A stretch of 50,216 bases of DNA from Kineosporia mesophila (GCF_021129235.1 NZ_JAJOMA010000037.1:1-50216); one strand, 5' to 3'; numbered from the stretch's first letter, positions 25,730 through 34,462 are shown. Notes: a model not told the origin generated them from the sequence alone. Made by a program: numbers and translations.

Positions 25730-26587
25730 CTATCGGGTGGGCGTGAGGTCGGCCGAGGCCAGGTGCTCGCGAGCGAACGTCAGGCACTCGGTCAGCTCGG
25801 CCTCACGCTCGGCCCGGGTGCGGCACTTTCGGGTGTTCACCTCGACCGCGACCACACCCGCCCAGTTCCGTTCGGAGAGCAGGTCGAGCACCTCGCCGCA
25901 GGGCTGGGTGCCGCGGCCGGGCAGCAGGTGCTCGTCCTTGGCCGAGCCGGCCCCGTCGGCCAGATGGATGTGGGTGAGCCGGTCGCCCAGCGCGCGGGCC
26001 ATCTCCAGGGAGTCTCCCCCGGCGGTCGCGGCGTGCGAGAAGTCCAGCGTGACGTGGCGGTACGGCTGCTCCAGCGGGTTCCAGCCCGGGGAGTAGGCCA
26101 TCACCTCACGGCTGCGGGCCCGCCACGGGTACATGTTCTCCACCGCGAGCGGCACCGAGAAGTGATCGTTGAGCGCGGCGACGCCGTCGACGAAGGCCGC
26201 GCCGTACTCCTTCTGCCAGCGGAACGGCGGGTGCGCCACCACGGCCCCGGACCCCAGGTCCTCGGCCATCTGCAGCGAGCGCTCCAGCTTCGCCCACGGC
26301 TCCTTGCCCCAGACCCGCTGGGTCACCAGCAGTGTCGGGGCGTGCACCGAGAGAACCGGCACGCCGTAGTGCTGCGAGAGTCTCTTGAGGGCGCCGGTGT
26401 CCTGGCTGACCGGATCGGTCCACACCATCACCTCGACGCCGTCGTACCCCAGACGTGCTGCGATCTCGAACGCGTCGGCGCAGGACTCCGGGTAAACGGA
26501 GCTGGTCGACAGCGCCACCTTCGCTGTCGGCAGCCTGGACGACCTGGTGTTGCGGTCGTCCGGCTGGCCACTGCTCGATCGGCCCAT
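25730..26587 (-). CDS. Sugar phosphate isomerase/epimerase-like TIM-barrel protein
   Basis: This 285-residue protein is of the xylose-isomerase-like TIM-barrel (AP endonuclease 2) superfamily. Conserved features are [11 protein letters not shown] near residue 50, SVHAP near 80, AHPPFRWQ near 119, a metal-ligand Glu in [10 protein letters not shown] near 154, [11 protein letters not shown] near 190, HIHLADG near 215 and VAVEVNTRK near 253. These give the Glu/Asp/His set for a divalent metal site. A start at ATG 26587 is supported by a -10 element 7 nt upstream. In M. tuberculosis a similar gene lies near ppx and proC (around Rv0498) as I recall. Substrate unknown. Confidence 0.88.
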   Translation of the reverse strand: MGRSSSGQPDDRNTRSSRLPTAKVALSTSSVYPESCADAFEIAARLGYDGVEVMVWTDPVSQDTGALKRLSQHYGVPVLSVHAPTLLVTQRVWGKEPWAKLERSLQMAEDLGSGAVVAHPPFRWQKEYGAAFVDGVAALNDHFSVPLAVENMYPWRARSREVMAYSPGWNPLEQPYRHVTLDFSHAATAGGDSLEMARALGDRLTHIHLADGAGSAKDEHLLPGRGTQPCGEVLDLLSERNWAGVVAVEVNTRKCRTRAEREAELTECLTFAREHLASADLTPTR

Positions 26588-26594
26588 GCCGTTC

Positions 26595-26600
26595 AGCGTA
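26595..26600 (-). promoter_or_regulatory. Leaderless -10 element of the isomerase-like gene
   Basis: TACGCT on the minus strand, 7 nt before the ATG at 26587. The same hexamer serves the DUF2520 gene at 47549. Confidence 0.5.
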
Positions 26601-26673
26601 GTCACTCCCGCTGTGGGCGCTTGTGCACACCCTCCCCGGCCCGTGCGGGGCTCACCCGCGCGGCGTACTGGCC

Positions 26674-27612
26674 CTAGATGCCGGGCCCGGCCGCGCTCAT
26701 CACGTCGTCGAGCCGGCGCAGGATCACGCCCTCGCGCAGCGCCCACGGGCTGATCTGCATACTCTCCACGCCGAGCAGTTCCATCGCGGCCTCGGCGACC
26801 AGTGCCCCGGCCAGGATCTGGCGGGCTCGGCCGGCCGAGACACCCGGCAGTTCGGCCCGCTGGATCTCGGTCATCGCGGCCAGGCGGGGAACCCACTCGG
26901 TGAGGTCGGCACGACGCAGGGTGCGCACCGGGGTCTGAGCGTCGGCCGGGCCGCAGATGCGCGCCAGCGTCCGGAAGGTCTTGCTGCTGCCCACCGTCTG
27001 GTCGGGCGTCCCGCCGCGCACCACGTCGCGCACCACCCGGCCGATCTCGGCCCGCACGTACCGGCGGGCCGCCCGCACCTGATCGGCGTCCGGCGGGTCA
27101 CCGGCCAGCCGGTCGCGGGTCAGGCGCCCGGCCCCCAGCGGCACGGAGATGGCCACGTCGGGCAGTTCGTCCAGACCCGAGGCGATCTCGAGCGATCCCC
27201 CGCCGATGTCCAGCACCAGCAGGCGCCCCGCCGACCAGCCGAACCAGCGGCGCACGGCCAGGAAGGTCAGGCGGGCCTCGTCACCGCCGGCCAGCACCCG
27301 CAGGTCGACGCCGGTCTCCTGGCGCACCCGGGTCAGCAGGGCCTCACCGTTGGGGGCGTCGCGGATGGCCGAGGTGGCGAAGCCGATGACCTCCTCGACC
27401 CCCAGGTCCTCGCCCACCGTCAGGCTCGATTCGACGAAGGCCAGCAGTGACTTCTCGGCGGCCGGGGAGATGCGCCCGTCCCCGTCCAGCTGCTCGGCCA
27501 GCCGCAGCTCGGCCTTGTGCGACGACGCCGGCAGCGGCCGGGCTCCGGGGTGGGCGTCGACCACCAGCAAATGCACCGTGTTGGAACCCACGTCGAGAAC
27601 TCCCAGCCGCAT
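26674..27612 (-). CDS. Ppx/GppA-family exopolyphosphatase
   Basis: This 312-residue protein has the ASKHA (actin-like) fold and probably hydrolyses polyphosphate or pppGpp. Phosphate-1 motif [17 protein letters not shown] lies at residues 3-19, and phosphate-2 motif [16 protein letters not shown] near 130-145. The expected [16 protein letters not shown] block lies near 80. It is a short form without the C-terminal HD-like domain of the longer E. coli enzymes, as in mycobacterial Ppx1-type proteins. ATG 27612 is preceded by TACTTT with a 6-nt gap. It is divergent from the Cys-rich conserved gene. Confidence 0.92.
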   Translation of the reverse strand: MRLGVLDVGSNTVHLLVVDAHPGARPLPASSHKAELRLAEQLDGDGRISPAAEKSLLAFVESSLTVGEDLGVEEVIGFATSAIRDAPNGEALLTRVRQETGVDLRVLAGGDEARLTFLAVRRWFGWSAGRLLVLDIGGGSLEIASGLDELPDVAISVPLGAGRLTRDRLAGDPPDADQVRAARRYVRAEIGRVVRDVVRGGTPDQTVGSSKTFRTLARICGPADAQTPVRTLRRADLTEWVPRLAAMTEIQRAELPGVSAGRARQILAGALVAEAAMELLGVESMQISPWALREGVILRRLDDVMSAAGPGI

Positions 27613-27618
27613 TCCGCG

Positions 27619-27624
27619 AAAGTA
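27619..27624 (-). promoter_or_regulatory. Leaderless -10 element of the Ppx/GppA gene
   Basis: TACTTT on the minus strand, 6 nt before the ATG at 27612. It shares a 92-bp divergent region with the -10 at 27692. Confidence 0.55.
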
Positions 27625-27691
27625 CCCCACCCCGGCGCCGCCACCGGGAAGGATTCAGTGCCCTTGCGTGGAAGACGCACATCGCAGGGCT

Positions 27692-27697
27692 TACATT
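27692..27697 (+). promoter_or_regulatory. Leaderless -10 element of the Cys-rich conserved gene
   Basis: TACATT followed by 7 nt and the ATG at 27705, with no Shine-Dalgarno sequence. Confidence 0.55.
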
Positions 27698-27704
27698 GTC
27701 GGCC

Positions 27705-28628
27705 ATGCCCCATCCCCCCGCGCCGGAGATCGGACTCGACCCGGCCCGGCTCTGGCTCGAGTTCCCCGACCCCGAGCCCGCCGACGCGATCGAAGACACC
27801 TCGAACATCGACGAGATTGAGGACGAACTCGAGGACGTCGTGGTCGGCTTCACTGCCGATCACGAGGGCTCCGGGAACTCCGACGACCCGGACGATCTTG
27901 AGGACGACGAGGAGATCGAGGACGACGACCAGCCCGCGCAGGTCTTCCGTTGCGATCTGACCTGGCTGACGTCCAACTGGACCTGCATCTACGGCAGCGG
28001 CTGCGGCGGTATCTACGCCGACCGCCCCGACGACGGATGCTGCACCCTCGGCGCGCACTTCGCCGACGAGGAGGACGAGCAGCGGGTCACCGAGTCGGTG
28101 AAGATGCTCGACCCCACCATCTGGCAGTACGCCGACGAGGGCGAGCGTGACGGCTGGATCGAGGTCGACCCCGACGGCCAGCGCAAGACCCGGGTCGTCG
28201 ACGGCGCCTGCATCTTCCTGAACCGGCCGGGCTTCGCCGCCGGTGACGGCTGCTCCCTGCACAAGCTCGCCTGGGCGCAGGAGCGGGAACCGCTGGAGCT
28301 GAAACCGGACGTCTGCTGGCAGCTTCCGATCCGCCGCTCGTACCGCACGATCGAGCGCCCGGACGGCACCAGCTACCTCGAGGTGACGATCAGCGAGTAC
28401 GACCGGCGCGGCTGGGGGGCCGGCGGGCACGATCTGGACTGGTACTGCACCGGCAACCCGCAGGCTCACGTCGGCCGGGAGCCGGTCTACCGCAGCCTGC
28501 GCCCGGAGCTGGTCGAGCTGATGGGCCAAGCCGCCTACGACGTGCTGGCCCAGCACTGCGACCAGGTCACCGGAGCCCGCAAGCTGATCCCCCTCACCGT
28601 GCACCCGGCCACCACGCGCGCCCGCTGA
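27705..28628 (+). CDS. Conserved Cys-rich actinobacterial protein (Rv0495c-like)
   Basis: This 307-residue cytoplasmic protein has no signal peptide or membrane segment. A very acidic stretch (about residues 25-75, with runs such as [16 protein letters not shown]) precedes a conserved domain with ten cysteines: [55 protein letters not shown] and [15 protein letters not shown]. The Cys pattern recalls the metal- or cluster-binding YkgJ/DUF3109 type. I recognise the gene as the type that sits beside ppx in mycobacteria. Function is not established. The acidic insert looks specific to this lineage. It is followed one base later by a methyltransferase gene. Confidence 0.85.
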   Translation: MPHPPAPEIGLDPARLWLEFPDPEPADAIEDTSNIDEIEDELEDVVVGFTADHEGSGNSDDPDDLEDDEEIEDDDQPAQVFRCDLTWLTSNWTCIYGSGCGGIYADRPDDGCCTLGAHFADEEDEQRVTESVKMLDPTIWQYADEGERDGWIEVDPDGQRKTRVVDGACIFLNRPGFAAGDGCSLHKLAWAQEREPLELKPDVCWQLPIRRSYRTIERPDGTSYLEVTISEYDRRGWGAGGHDLDWYCTGNPQAHVGREPVYRSLRPELVELMGQAAYDVLAQHCDQVTGARKLIPLTVHPATTRAR

Positions 28629-28629
28629 C

Positions 28630-29358
28630 GTGTCCGGCGTCATCCCCAGCCCGAACATCTGGCGGCATCCGGGCGTCTACGAGATGGAGAACCGCAGCGT
28701 CGATCCGGACGGTGTGCTCGAGACGTCCATGCGCTCGATCCGGTCCTGGGACGGCGCCACCGTTCTGGACATCGGCTGCGGCAGCGGCTTTCACCTACCC
28801 CGTTTCGCCGCTGCCGCCGCCTGCGTGATCGGCGTCGAGCCGCACCCGCCCCTGGTGCAGCTGGCCCGGCGCCGGGTGGCCGCCCTCGACGACGAGGCCC
28901 TGCGCGCCCGGATCGACGTGCGCGCGGGCACCGCCCAGACCCTGCCCGTGCCCAGCGGGACGATCGACGTGGTGCACGCCCGCTGGGCCTACTTCTTCGG
29001 CCCGGGCTGCGAACCCGGCCTGGCCGAGGTCCGCCGGGTGCTGCGCCGGGGCGGCACCGCGTTCGTCATCGACAACGACGCCACCCGCTCCACCTTCGGA
29101 CGCTGGTTCCAGAACTGGCTGCCCGACTACGACCCGGCCGCCGTCGAGGCCTTCTGGGCCCGGCAGGGCTGGACCCGTCATGCCCTCGACATCCGCTGGG
29201 ACATGCCCACCCGCGCCGACTTCGAGGCCGTGGTCCGCATCGAATTCAGCGCCGAGCACGCCGACCGCATCCTGGCCTCACACCCCGGTACCTCGGTCGA
29301 CTACGCCGTCAACCTGTTCTCGTACCAGGCCCCGGAAGGCCTCTGGCGCCGGCGCTGA
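28630..29358 (+). CDS. Class I SAM-dependent methyltransferase
   Basis: This 242-residue methyltransferase has a Rossmann fold. Motif I is TVLDIGCGSGFHLPRFA near residues 44-60. An acidic residue ending strand 2 is in VIGVEPHPPL. VVHARWAYFFGPG near 117 fills the motif IV position, and a FVIDND strand follows. The GTG start lies one base after the upstream stop, so it is translationally coupled to the Cys-rich protein. No substrate-recognition domain is obvious. The coupling suggests the Cys-rich protein is a partner or substrate, but that is inference. Confidence 0.88.
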   Translation: MSGVIPSPNIWRHPGVYEMENRSVDPDGVLETSMRSIRSWDGATVLDIGCGSGFHLPRFAAAAACVIGVEPHPPLVQLARRRVAALDDEALRARIDVRAGTAQTLPVPSGTIDVVHARWAYFFGPGCEPGLAEVRRVLRRGGTAFVIDNDATRSTFGRWFQNWLPDYDPAAVEAFWARQGWTRHALDIRWDMPTRADFEAVVRIEFSAEHADRILASHPGTSVDYAVNLFSYQAPEGLWRRR

Positions 29359-29539
29359 GGGGCTGAAGGGGCAAGGGCCCCCGTTCGTGCAACCAAGCGA
29401 TCTCCCCGCCCCCTGCTTCCCAGGCCCCGGTCTTCCAGGCCTTGGTCTCCCAGGCCTTGGCCACCATCCTCACCGGCTGGGCAGGCGTCCCCGTTTCGCC
29501 GGGGAGCAAGCAGAGGCGCCTCCCGGCCGAAGGCTGAGG

Positions 29540-29584
29540 ATCGTGTGCAGCCGTTGCGGCTATAGCGCAAGAACTGCACACGAT
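29540..29584. repeat. 45-bp palindromic element, copy 2
   Basis: It has the same layout and length as the element at 21769: ATCGTGTGCA, 4 nt, TTGCG, 7-nt loop (GCTATAG), CGCAA, 4 nt, TGCACACGAT. The four-base spacers are paired in copy 1 but mostly unpaired here. The outer stem extends to 29538-29550 with 29574-29586. It lies between two convergent genes. Confidence 0.83.
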
Positions 29585-29618
29585 CCCGCTTCGGTGCCCG
29601 AACCGTGGCCCCTTCAGC

Positions 29619-29697
29619 GGCTCGGCGCGGCTCGGCGCGGCTCGGCGCGGCTCGGCGCGGCTCGGCTCGGCGCGGCTCGGCGCGGCTCGGCTCGGCT
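29619..29697. repeat. Minisatellite of 10-bp and 5-bp units
   Basis: Four perfect copies of CTCGGCGCGG (29621-29660) are followed by a run of five-base units alternating CTCGG and CGCGG to 29697. It lies 11 bp past the radA stop. Such perfect copies suggest recent slippage. Confidence 0.9.
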
Positions 29698-29707
29698 CCC
29701 CTGGTCT

Positions 29708-31153
29708 TCAACCTCGTTCGCCTCGCTCTCCCCGGCTTCCGACGATCGGGAAGGCGGCTCGGCTGAGGGCGGTCAGGACGTCGGGGACCTCGTGGACCTC
29801 CATGCCCTCGGGGGCAGGGGCCGCGTCTCGTGTGCCGGCCGGGACGAAGGCCGAGGTGAAGCCCAGGCGGGCGGCCTCGGCCAGGCGGCGGCCGACCCCG
29901 GCGACCGGGCGCACCTCACCGGCCAGGCCCACCTCGCCGATCGCGATCGTGCCGGCGGCCAGGGGGCGGTCGATGGCGGCACCGGCGACCGCGAGCGCCA
30001 CCGCCAGGTCGCAGGCGGGCTCGGCCAGGCGCACACCACCGACCGTGGAGACGTAGACGTCGTTGCCCGAGAGCCGCGCCCCGGCCCGGCGCTCCAGCAC
30101 CGCCAGAATCATCGAGACCCGGCTGTTGTCGAGACCGGAGGTGGCCCGGCGCGGATTGTTCGCGTTGGTCGGGGCCACCAGCGCCTGTACCTCACTGACC
30201 AGCGGGCGCCGGCCTTCCAGCGTGACCGAGACGCAGGTGCCCGGTACCGGGTGCGCGTGCTGGGACAGGAACAGGCCGCTGGGGTCGGTGAGCCCGACGA
30301 TGCCCACCTCGGACAGGTCGAAGCAGCCCACCTCGTCGGTCGGGCCGTAGCGATTTTTCACGGCCCGCACCAGGCGCAGACGGGAGTGGCGGTCGCCCTC
30401 GAACTGGCAGACCACGTCGACCAGGTGCTCGAGCACGCGGGGGCCGGCGATCGAGCCGTCTTTCGTGACATGGCCGACCAGGACGACGGCCATGCCGCGC
30501 TCCTTGGCCACCCGGATCAGCGAGGCGGCCACCTCGCGCACCTGGGAGACGCTGCCGGCCGAGCTGTCGATCGCGTCGCTGGCGATGGTCTGCACCGAGT
30601 CGACCACCAGCAGGTCGGGCTGCACGTCTTCGACGTGGCCGAGCACGGTGCTCAGGTCGGTCTCGGCGGCGAGCAGCAGGCGGGGGCGCAGCGCGCCGAT
30701 GCGCTCGGCCCGCAGCCGCACCTGGCTCGCCGACTCCTCACCGGTGACGTAGAGCACCGTGCGGGTGTTCTGGGCGGCGCGGCTGGCCACGTCGAGCAGC
30801 AGCGTGGACTTGCCGACGCCGGGCTCACCGGCCAGCAGCACCACGGCCCCGCTGACGATGCCGCCGCCCAGCACCCGGTCGAGCTCCTCGACCCCGGTGG
30901 ACCAGGTCTTCGCGTTCTCGGTGGTGATCTCGCCGATCGGCCGGGCCCTCTCGGACACCGTGCGGGCCTTGGTCACCGGGGCTGCCGCCGCGGGCGTGGC
31001 CTCCATGACGGTGCCCCAGGCCTGGCACTCACCGCACCGGCCGACCCACTTCGCCGTCGTCCACCCGCACTCGGCGCACCGGTATCCCGGGTTGTCCCGC
31101 CCGGACTTCTTGGTACGCGCTGCCGAACCCCGCCGGGCGTCAGATGTGCTCAC
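29708..31153 (-). CDS. radA: DNA repair protein RadA (Sms)
   Basis: This 481-residue RecA-related ATPase promotes branch migration in recombination. An N-terminal zinc finger ([24 protein letters not shown], split CxxC-CxxC, near residues 23-46) precedes the RecA core with Walker [16 protein letters not shown] near 116. The RadA motif KNRYG lies near 275. A C-terminal Lon-protease-like domain (about 320-480) contains [11 protein letters not shown] and [19 protein letters not shown]. The frame extends upstream to 31390, but the GTG at 31153 has TAGGTT 7 nt upstream. It is divergent from disA; in mycobacteria RadA is reported to inhibit DisA. Confidence 0.96.
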   Translation of the reverse strand: MSTSDARRGSAARTKKSGRDNPGYRCAECGWTTAKWVGRCGECQAWGTVMEATPAAAAPVTKARTVSERARPIGEITTENAKTWSTGVEELDRVLGGGIVSGAVVLLAGEPGVGKSTLLLDVASRAAQNTRTVLYVTGEESASQVRLRAERIGALRPRLLLAAETDLSTVLGHVEDVQPDLLVVDSVQTIASDAIDSSAGSVSQVREVAASLIRVAKERGMAVVLVGHVTKDGSIAGPRVLEHLVDVVCQFEGDRHSRLRLVRAVKNRYGPTDEVGCFDLSEVGIVGLTDPSGLFLSQHAHPVPGTCVSVTLEGRRPLVSEVQALVAPTNANNPRRATSGLDNSRVSMILAVLERRAGARLSGNDVYVSTVGGVRLAEPACDLAVALAVAGAAIDRPLAAGTIAIGEVGLAGEVRPVAGVGRRLAEAARLGFTSAFVPAGTRDAAPAPEGMEVHEVPDVLTALSRAAFPIVGSRGERGERG

Positions 31154-31160
31154 CCCACAG

Positions 31161-31166
31161 AACCTA
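31161..31166 (-). promoter_or_regulatory. Leaderless -10 element of radA
   Basis: TAGGTT on the minus strand, 7 nt before the GTG at 31153. panC uses the same hexamer and spacing. Confidence 0.6.
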
Positions 31167-31270
31167 CGCGGCCCCACCGACAGTCTCGGGCGGGAGCGTC
31201 CCCGGGCCGCCGGAGAGCCTCCGGAGCGGGGGGCCAGGGCCTTTGTACCCGAGCCGGTTCCGGGGGCGGA

Positions 31271-31276
31271 TAGACT
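31271..31276 (+). promoter_or_regulatory. Leaderless -10 element of disA
   Basis: TAGACT followed by seven pyrimidines and the GTG at 31284; no Shine-Dalgarno sequence. It is the same hexamer and spacing as at 15714. Confidence 0.6.
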
Positions 31277-31283
31277 TCCCCCC

Positions 31284-32366
31284 GTGGTTGTGGAGCGCAC
31301 TCCCGAAGAGCTGCTGCGGTACACCCTTGCCGCCGTGGCGCCGGGCACGACACTGCGTGACGGCCTAGAGCGAATTCTGCGGGGCCGCACCGGGGCGCTG
31401 ATCGTGCTCGGTCACGATCCCCTGGTCGAGAGCATCTGCACCGGTGGTTTCAATCTCGCCGTCGAGTTCTCCGCCACCCGGCTGCGCGAGCTGGCCAAGA
31501 TGGACGGGGCGATCGTCACCGATCAGGACGGCTCGCACATCCTCCGGGCCGCCGTGCAGCTCGTGCCCGACCCGACGATCCAGACCGACGAGTCCGGCAC
31601 CCGCCACCGCACCGCCGAGCGGGTGGCCAAACAGACCGGCTATCCGGTGGTCTCGGTCAGCCAGTCGATGCGCATCATCGCGCTCTACGTGGCCGGCCGG
31701 CGCTACGTGCTGGAGGGCTCCGACGCGATCCTCGGCAAGGCCAACCAGGCCCTGGCCACGCTGGAGCGCTACAAGGCCCGGCTCGACGAGGTCACCAGCA
31801 CGCTGTCCGCGCTCGAGATCGAAGACCTGGTCACGGTCCGCGACGTGTCGATCGTCATCCAGCGCCTCGAGATGGTTCGCCGCATCTCCGACGAGATCCA
31901 GCATTACGTGGTCGAACTCGGCACCGACGGCCGGCTGCTCTCGTTGCAGCTCGACGAGCTGATCGGTGGCGTGGGCCCCGACCGCGACCTGGTGATCCGC
32001 GACTACCTCGACGCCACGCGCCGCGAGCGCTCGATGCCCGAGGTGGTGGCGGCCCTGGCCGAGATCGCCTCGAACGACCTGGTCGACCTCGGCCTGGTGG
32101 CCCGGGTGCTGGGCTTCGTCCAGGGCGGCGACGCGCTCGACGCCTCGATCAGCCCGAAGGGTTACCGCCTGCTCACGAAGGTCCCGCGCCTGCCCGGCGC
32201 GATCGTCGAGCGCCTGGTCGACCACTTCGGCGACCTGCAGAAACTTCTCGCCGCCAACCTGGACGACCTGATGCTCGTGGAGGGCGTCGGCGACCAGCGG
32301 GCCCGGGCCGTGCGTGAGGGCCTGTCCCGCCTGGCCGAGTCCAGCATCCTGGAGCGGTACATCTGA
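31284..32366 (+). CDS. disA: DNA integrity scanning diadenylate cyclase DisA
   Basis: This 360-residue protein makes cyclic di-AMP from two ATP and senses branched DNA. The DAC domain (about residues 1-150) has the catalytic motifs DGA (74-76) and RHR (107-109, within TRHRTAER). A helical spine follows (about 150-290). The C-terminal helix-hairpin-helix DNA-binding region includes [31 protein letters not shown]. All active-site residues are present, so it should be active. A second GTG at 31290 is a possible start. It is divergent from radA, separated by 130 bp. Confidence 0.96.
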   Translation: MVVERTPEELLRYTLAAVAPGTTLRDGLERILRGRTGALIVLGHDPLVESICTGGFNLAVEFSATRLRELAKMDGAIVTDQDGSHILRAAVQLVPDPTIQTDESGTRHRTAERVAKQTGYPVVSVSQSMRIIALYVAGRRYVLEGSDAILGKANQALATLERYKARLDEVTSTLSALEIEDLVTVRDVSIVIQRLEMVRRISDEIQHYVVELGTDGRLLSLQLDELIGGVGPDRDLVIRDYLDATRRERSMPEVVAALAEIASNDLVDLGLVARVLGFVQGGDALDASISPKGYRLLTKVPRLPGAIVERLVDHFGDLQKLLAANLDDLMLVEGVGDQRARAVREGLSRLAESSILERYI

Positions 32367-32369
32367 GAG

Positions 32370-32459
32370 ACACGCGTCCCCCTGGCCTCAAGGGCCGGCG
32401 AAGAATGATGGACGCGTGTGGTCACCGAACCGGCACGAGTGTCCTTCGGCCGGCGAAGG
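32370..32459. other. Two hairpins in the disA-mutY intergenic region
   Basis: A 10-bp inverted repeat (32370-32379 with 32410-32419) encloses a smaller GGCC/GGCC pairing. It is followed by a 6-bp stem (32443-32448 with 32454-32459). The 11-mer GGCCGGCGAAG is directly repeated at 32393 and 32448. There is no U-run. This may end the disA transcript or be a mutY leader; no known riboswitch consensus was recognised. Confidence 0.45.
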
Positions 32460-32500
32460 GGCTGGGATGAAACCCCCGCAGAAACCATGAGACGGAGACC

Positions 32501-33415
32501 ATGACCCCCGCGAAGACGTCCCCGGCCGCCGTCCACCCGCTGCACCGCCCGATCCTGGCCTGGTACGACATGCACAACCGGGATCTCCCCTGGCGCGAGC
32601 CCGGCTGCCCGGCCTGGCACATCCTGATCAGCGAGATCATGCTGCAGCAGACCCCGGTGAGCCGGGTGCTGCCGATCTGGAAGGAGTGGGTCGAACGCTG
32701 GCCCACACCGGCCGACATGGCGAAAGAGCCACCCGGCGAAGTGATTCGCGCCTGGGGCCGGCTCGGGTACCCGCGCCGCGCCCTGCGCCTGCACGCGTGC
32801 GCCCAGGCGATCGTCGACCAGCACGGCGGTGAGGTGCCCGGCGACCACGCCGAGCTGCTCGCGCTGCCGGGCATCGGGTCGTACACAGCCGCCGCCGTGG
32901 CCAGTTTCGCGTTCGGCCAGCGCCACGCCGTGCTCGACACCAACGTGCGCCGGGTGTTCGCCCGTACCGTCACCGGGACCGAGTACCCGCCGCCGGCCGT
33001 CACCGCCGCCGAGACCCGGCTGGCCACCGAGCTGCTGCCGGAGGAAGACGCCCGGGCCGCTCGCTGGGCCGTGGCCGTGATGGAACTGGGCGCCCTGATC
33101 TGCACCGCCCGGTCGCCCAAGTGCGTGGACTGCCCGGTGTCCGCCCAGTGCGCCTGGCGCCTGGCCGGTTCCCCGCCGCACTCCGGCCCCGCCCGTAAGG
33201 GCCAGGCCTGGGCCGGCACCGACCGGCAGATCCGCGGCGCCCTGATGGCGGCCCTGCGCGGCAGCCGGGAACCGCTCTCGCACCCGCAGCTGGTGATCCA
33301 GGTGCCCGACAGTGCCCTGCGCGAGCCCGGCCAGCGGTCCCGCTGCCTGTCCGGGCTGATCGAGGACGGCCTGGTCGAGCCGCTGCCCGGTGATCACTAC
33401 CAGCTCCCGGCATAA
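32501..33415 (+). CDS. mutY: A/G-specific adenine glycosylase
   Basis: This 304-residue base-excision repair enzyme removes adenine mispaired with 8-oxoguanine. Conserved features: WYDMHNRDLPWRE near residue 22, ISEIMLQQTPVSRV near 45 with the catalytic Glu, the helix-hairpin-helix LLALPGIGSYTAAAVASFAF near 120, VLDTNVRRVFAR near 145 and the iron-sulfur loop Cys201, Cys208, Cys211 and Cys217 (CX6CX2CX5C). It is shorter than E. coli MutY; the C-terminal 8-oxoG-recognition domain is reduced to a small winged-helix-like tail (about 235-304). This is common in actinobacteria. GGAG lies just before the ATG. Confidence 0.95.
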   Translation: MTPAKTSPAAVHPLHRPILAWYDMHNRDLPWREPGCPAWHILISEIMLQQTPVSRVLPIWKEWVERWPTPADMAKEPPGEVIRAWGRLGYPRRALRLHACAQAIVDQHGGEVPGDHAELLALPGIGSYTAAAVASFAFGQRHAVLDTNVRRVFARTVTGTEYPPPAVTAAETRLATELLPEEDARAARWAVAVMELGALICTARSPKCVDCPVSAQCAWRLAGSPPHSGPARKGQAWAGTDRQIRGALMAALRGSREPLSHPQLVIQVPDSALREPGQRSRCLSGLIEDGLVEPLPGDHYQLPA

Positions 33416-33478
33416 GACCCGTACGGGAGTACAGAACCCATACGTTACGGGTGTCGTCTGAATGCCTTAAATCTTCGA

Positions 33479-33484
33479 TAATCT
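33479..33484 (+). promoter_or_regulatory. Leaderless -10 element of the ABC ATPase gene
   Basis: TAATCT followed by 6 nt and the GTG at 33491. GATAAT at 33477-33482 overlaps it and is an alternative -10. The region 33440-33490 is notably AT-richer than its surroundings. Confidence 0.45.
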
Positions 33485-33490
33485 CAACGC

Positions 33491-34462
33491 GTGGCGCACA
33501 GTGACGGGGGTCAGCCGCCCACCCAGCCGGCATCGACGCGTCCCGCGATCGCCTTCGGGCACGTGGGACTAGAGCCGCGCCGGGGCCCGCTCCGCCGCCG
33601 CCACCGGCTCTTCGACGGCGTGTCGTTCACGGTCGCGGCCGGTGAGGCGGTCGGCGTGCTGCTGCCGCCCGGCGCGGGCAAGACCAGCCTGGCCAGGCTG
33701 GCCACCGGCCACTGCGCGCCGTCCTTCGGCTCGATCTCCGTCCTGGGCCTGAACCCCGGCACCGCGCAGCGTGAACTCACCGGCCGGGTCGGCACCATCG
33801 TCAACGAGCACTCACAGCTGTGGCTGGACGACCTGCTCGGCGATTCCCTCACCCGACTGTGCCGGTTCTACGACGTACCCGACCACCGCGCGAGGGAACT
33901 CTCCGAGCGGCTGGAGCTGAGCCGCGTCCTCAAGACACCCGTGGAAGACCTCACCCCGGCGCAGCGCCGGCGGGCCGAGCTCGTCGCCGCCCTGCTGCCC
34001 GAGCCGGAGGTGCTGATCCTCGACGAGCCGATGCGCGGGATGGACGCACCCAGCAAGGAACGGCTGAGATCGGTGCTGCGCCAGGAGAACCGGATGCACG
34101 GGCGGGCTCTGCTGCTGGTCACGAGCGACCTGGCCGACATCGAGTCGCTGTGCCCCCGGCTGCTGGTGGGCGTGGAGGGACGCATCGGGTTCGACGGCAA
34201 CGTGTCGGCCCTGAACGAGCTCCTCGGCACCGAACGCGTGCTCGTCGTCGATCTGCTCCGGCCGGTGGCGCCGCTGGACGACCTGCCCGGAGCGGACCTG
34301 ATCGCGGTCGAGGCGGGTGGCCTGCGCCAGCGGCTCGGCCTGGTCCCGGGCCAGGTGAAGATCTCGAAGGTGCTGGCCGACGTGGTGTCGCGGGCCCCGG
34401 TGCGGAGCCTCACGCTGGAAGAGCCCGACGTGACGGAACTGGTGCGGAGACTGGCCGTTTAG
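33491..34462 (+). CDS. COG4586-like ABC ATPase with degenerate catalytic motifs
   Basis: This 323-residue ABC ATPase resembles the COG4586 group, with the typical segment VGTIVNEHSQLWLDDLL and a C-terminal LTLEEPDVTELVRRL. The Walker A reads LPPGAGKTS, where the first Gly is lost. The ABC signature is LTPAQ instead of LSGGQ. The H-switch position is Ser (LLVTSDLADIE). Walker B LILDEPMRGMD is intact. No permease gene is adjacent, unlike most COG4586 operons. ATP binding may persist, but hydrolysis is doubtful. GTG start with a leaderless -10. The 3' end overlaps the GNAT gene by 4 bp (convergent). Confidence 0.85.
   Translation: MAHSDGGQPPTQPASTRPAIAFGHVGLEPRRGPLRRRHRLFDGVSFTVAAGEAVGVLLPPGAGKTSLARLATGHCAPSFGSISVLGLNPGTAQRELTGRVGTIVNEHSQLWLDDLLGDSLTRLCRFYDVPDHRARELSERLELSRVLKTPVEDLTPAQRRRAELVAALLPEPEVLILDEPMRGMDAPSKERLRSVLRQENRMHGRALLLVTSDLADIESLCPRLLVGVEGRIGFDGNVSALNELLGTERVLVVDLLRPVAPLDDLPGADLIAVEAGGLRQRLGLVPGQVKISKVLADVVSRAPVRSLTLEEPDVTELVRRLAV

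Larger units (their letters stand above)
29359..29707. other. Non-coding interval with palindromic element and minisatellite
   Basis: This 349-bp stretch between the methyltransferase stop and the radA stop (convergent genes) shows no believable gene. It holds repeats of a CCAGGCC-like motif around 29420-29460, the second copy of the 45-bp palindrome (29540-29584) and a short tandem repeat (29619-29697). Open frames across it are Arg/Ala/Glu repeats created by the minisatellite. Confidence 0.75.

Noticed and set aside
29619-29697. Possible CRISPR array
   Set aside because: Units are 5-10 bp with no unique spacers; it is a minisatellite.
29180-31273. 697-residue open frame on the plus strand
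   Set aside because: It is mostly antisense to radA and begins inside the methyltransferase in another frame; composition is not protein-like.
32370-32500. Possible c-di-AMP (ydaO) riboswitch before mutY
   Set aside because: I could not match the conserved ydaO core segments; only generic hairpins are visible.
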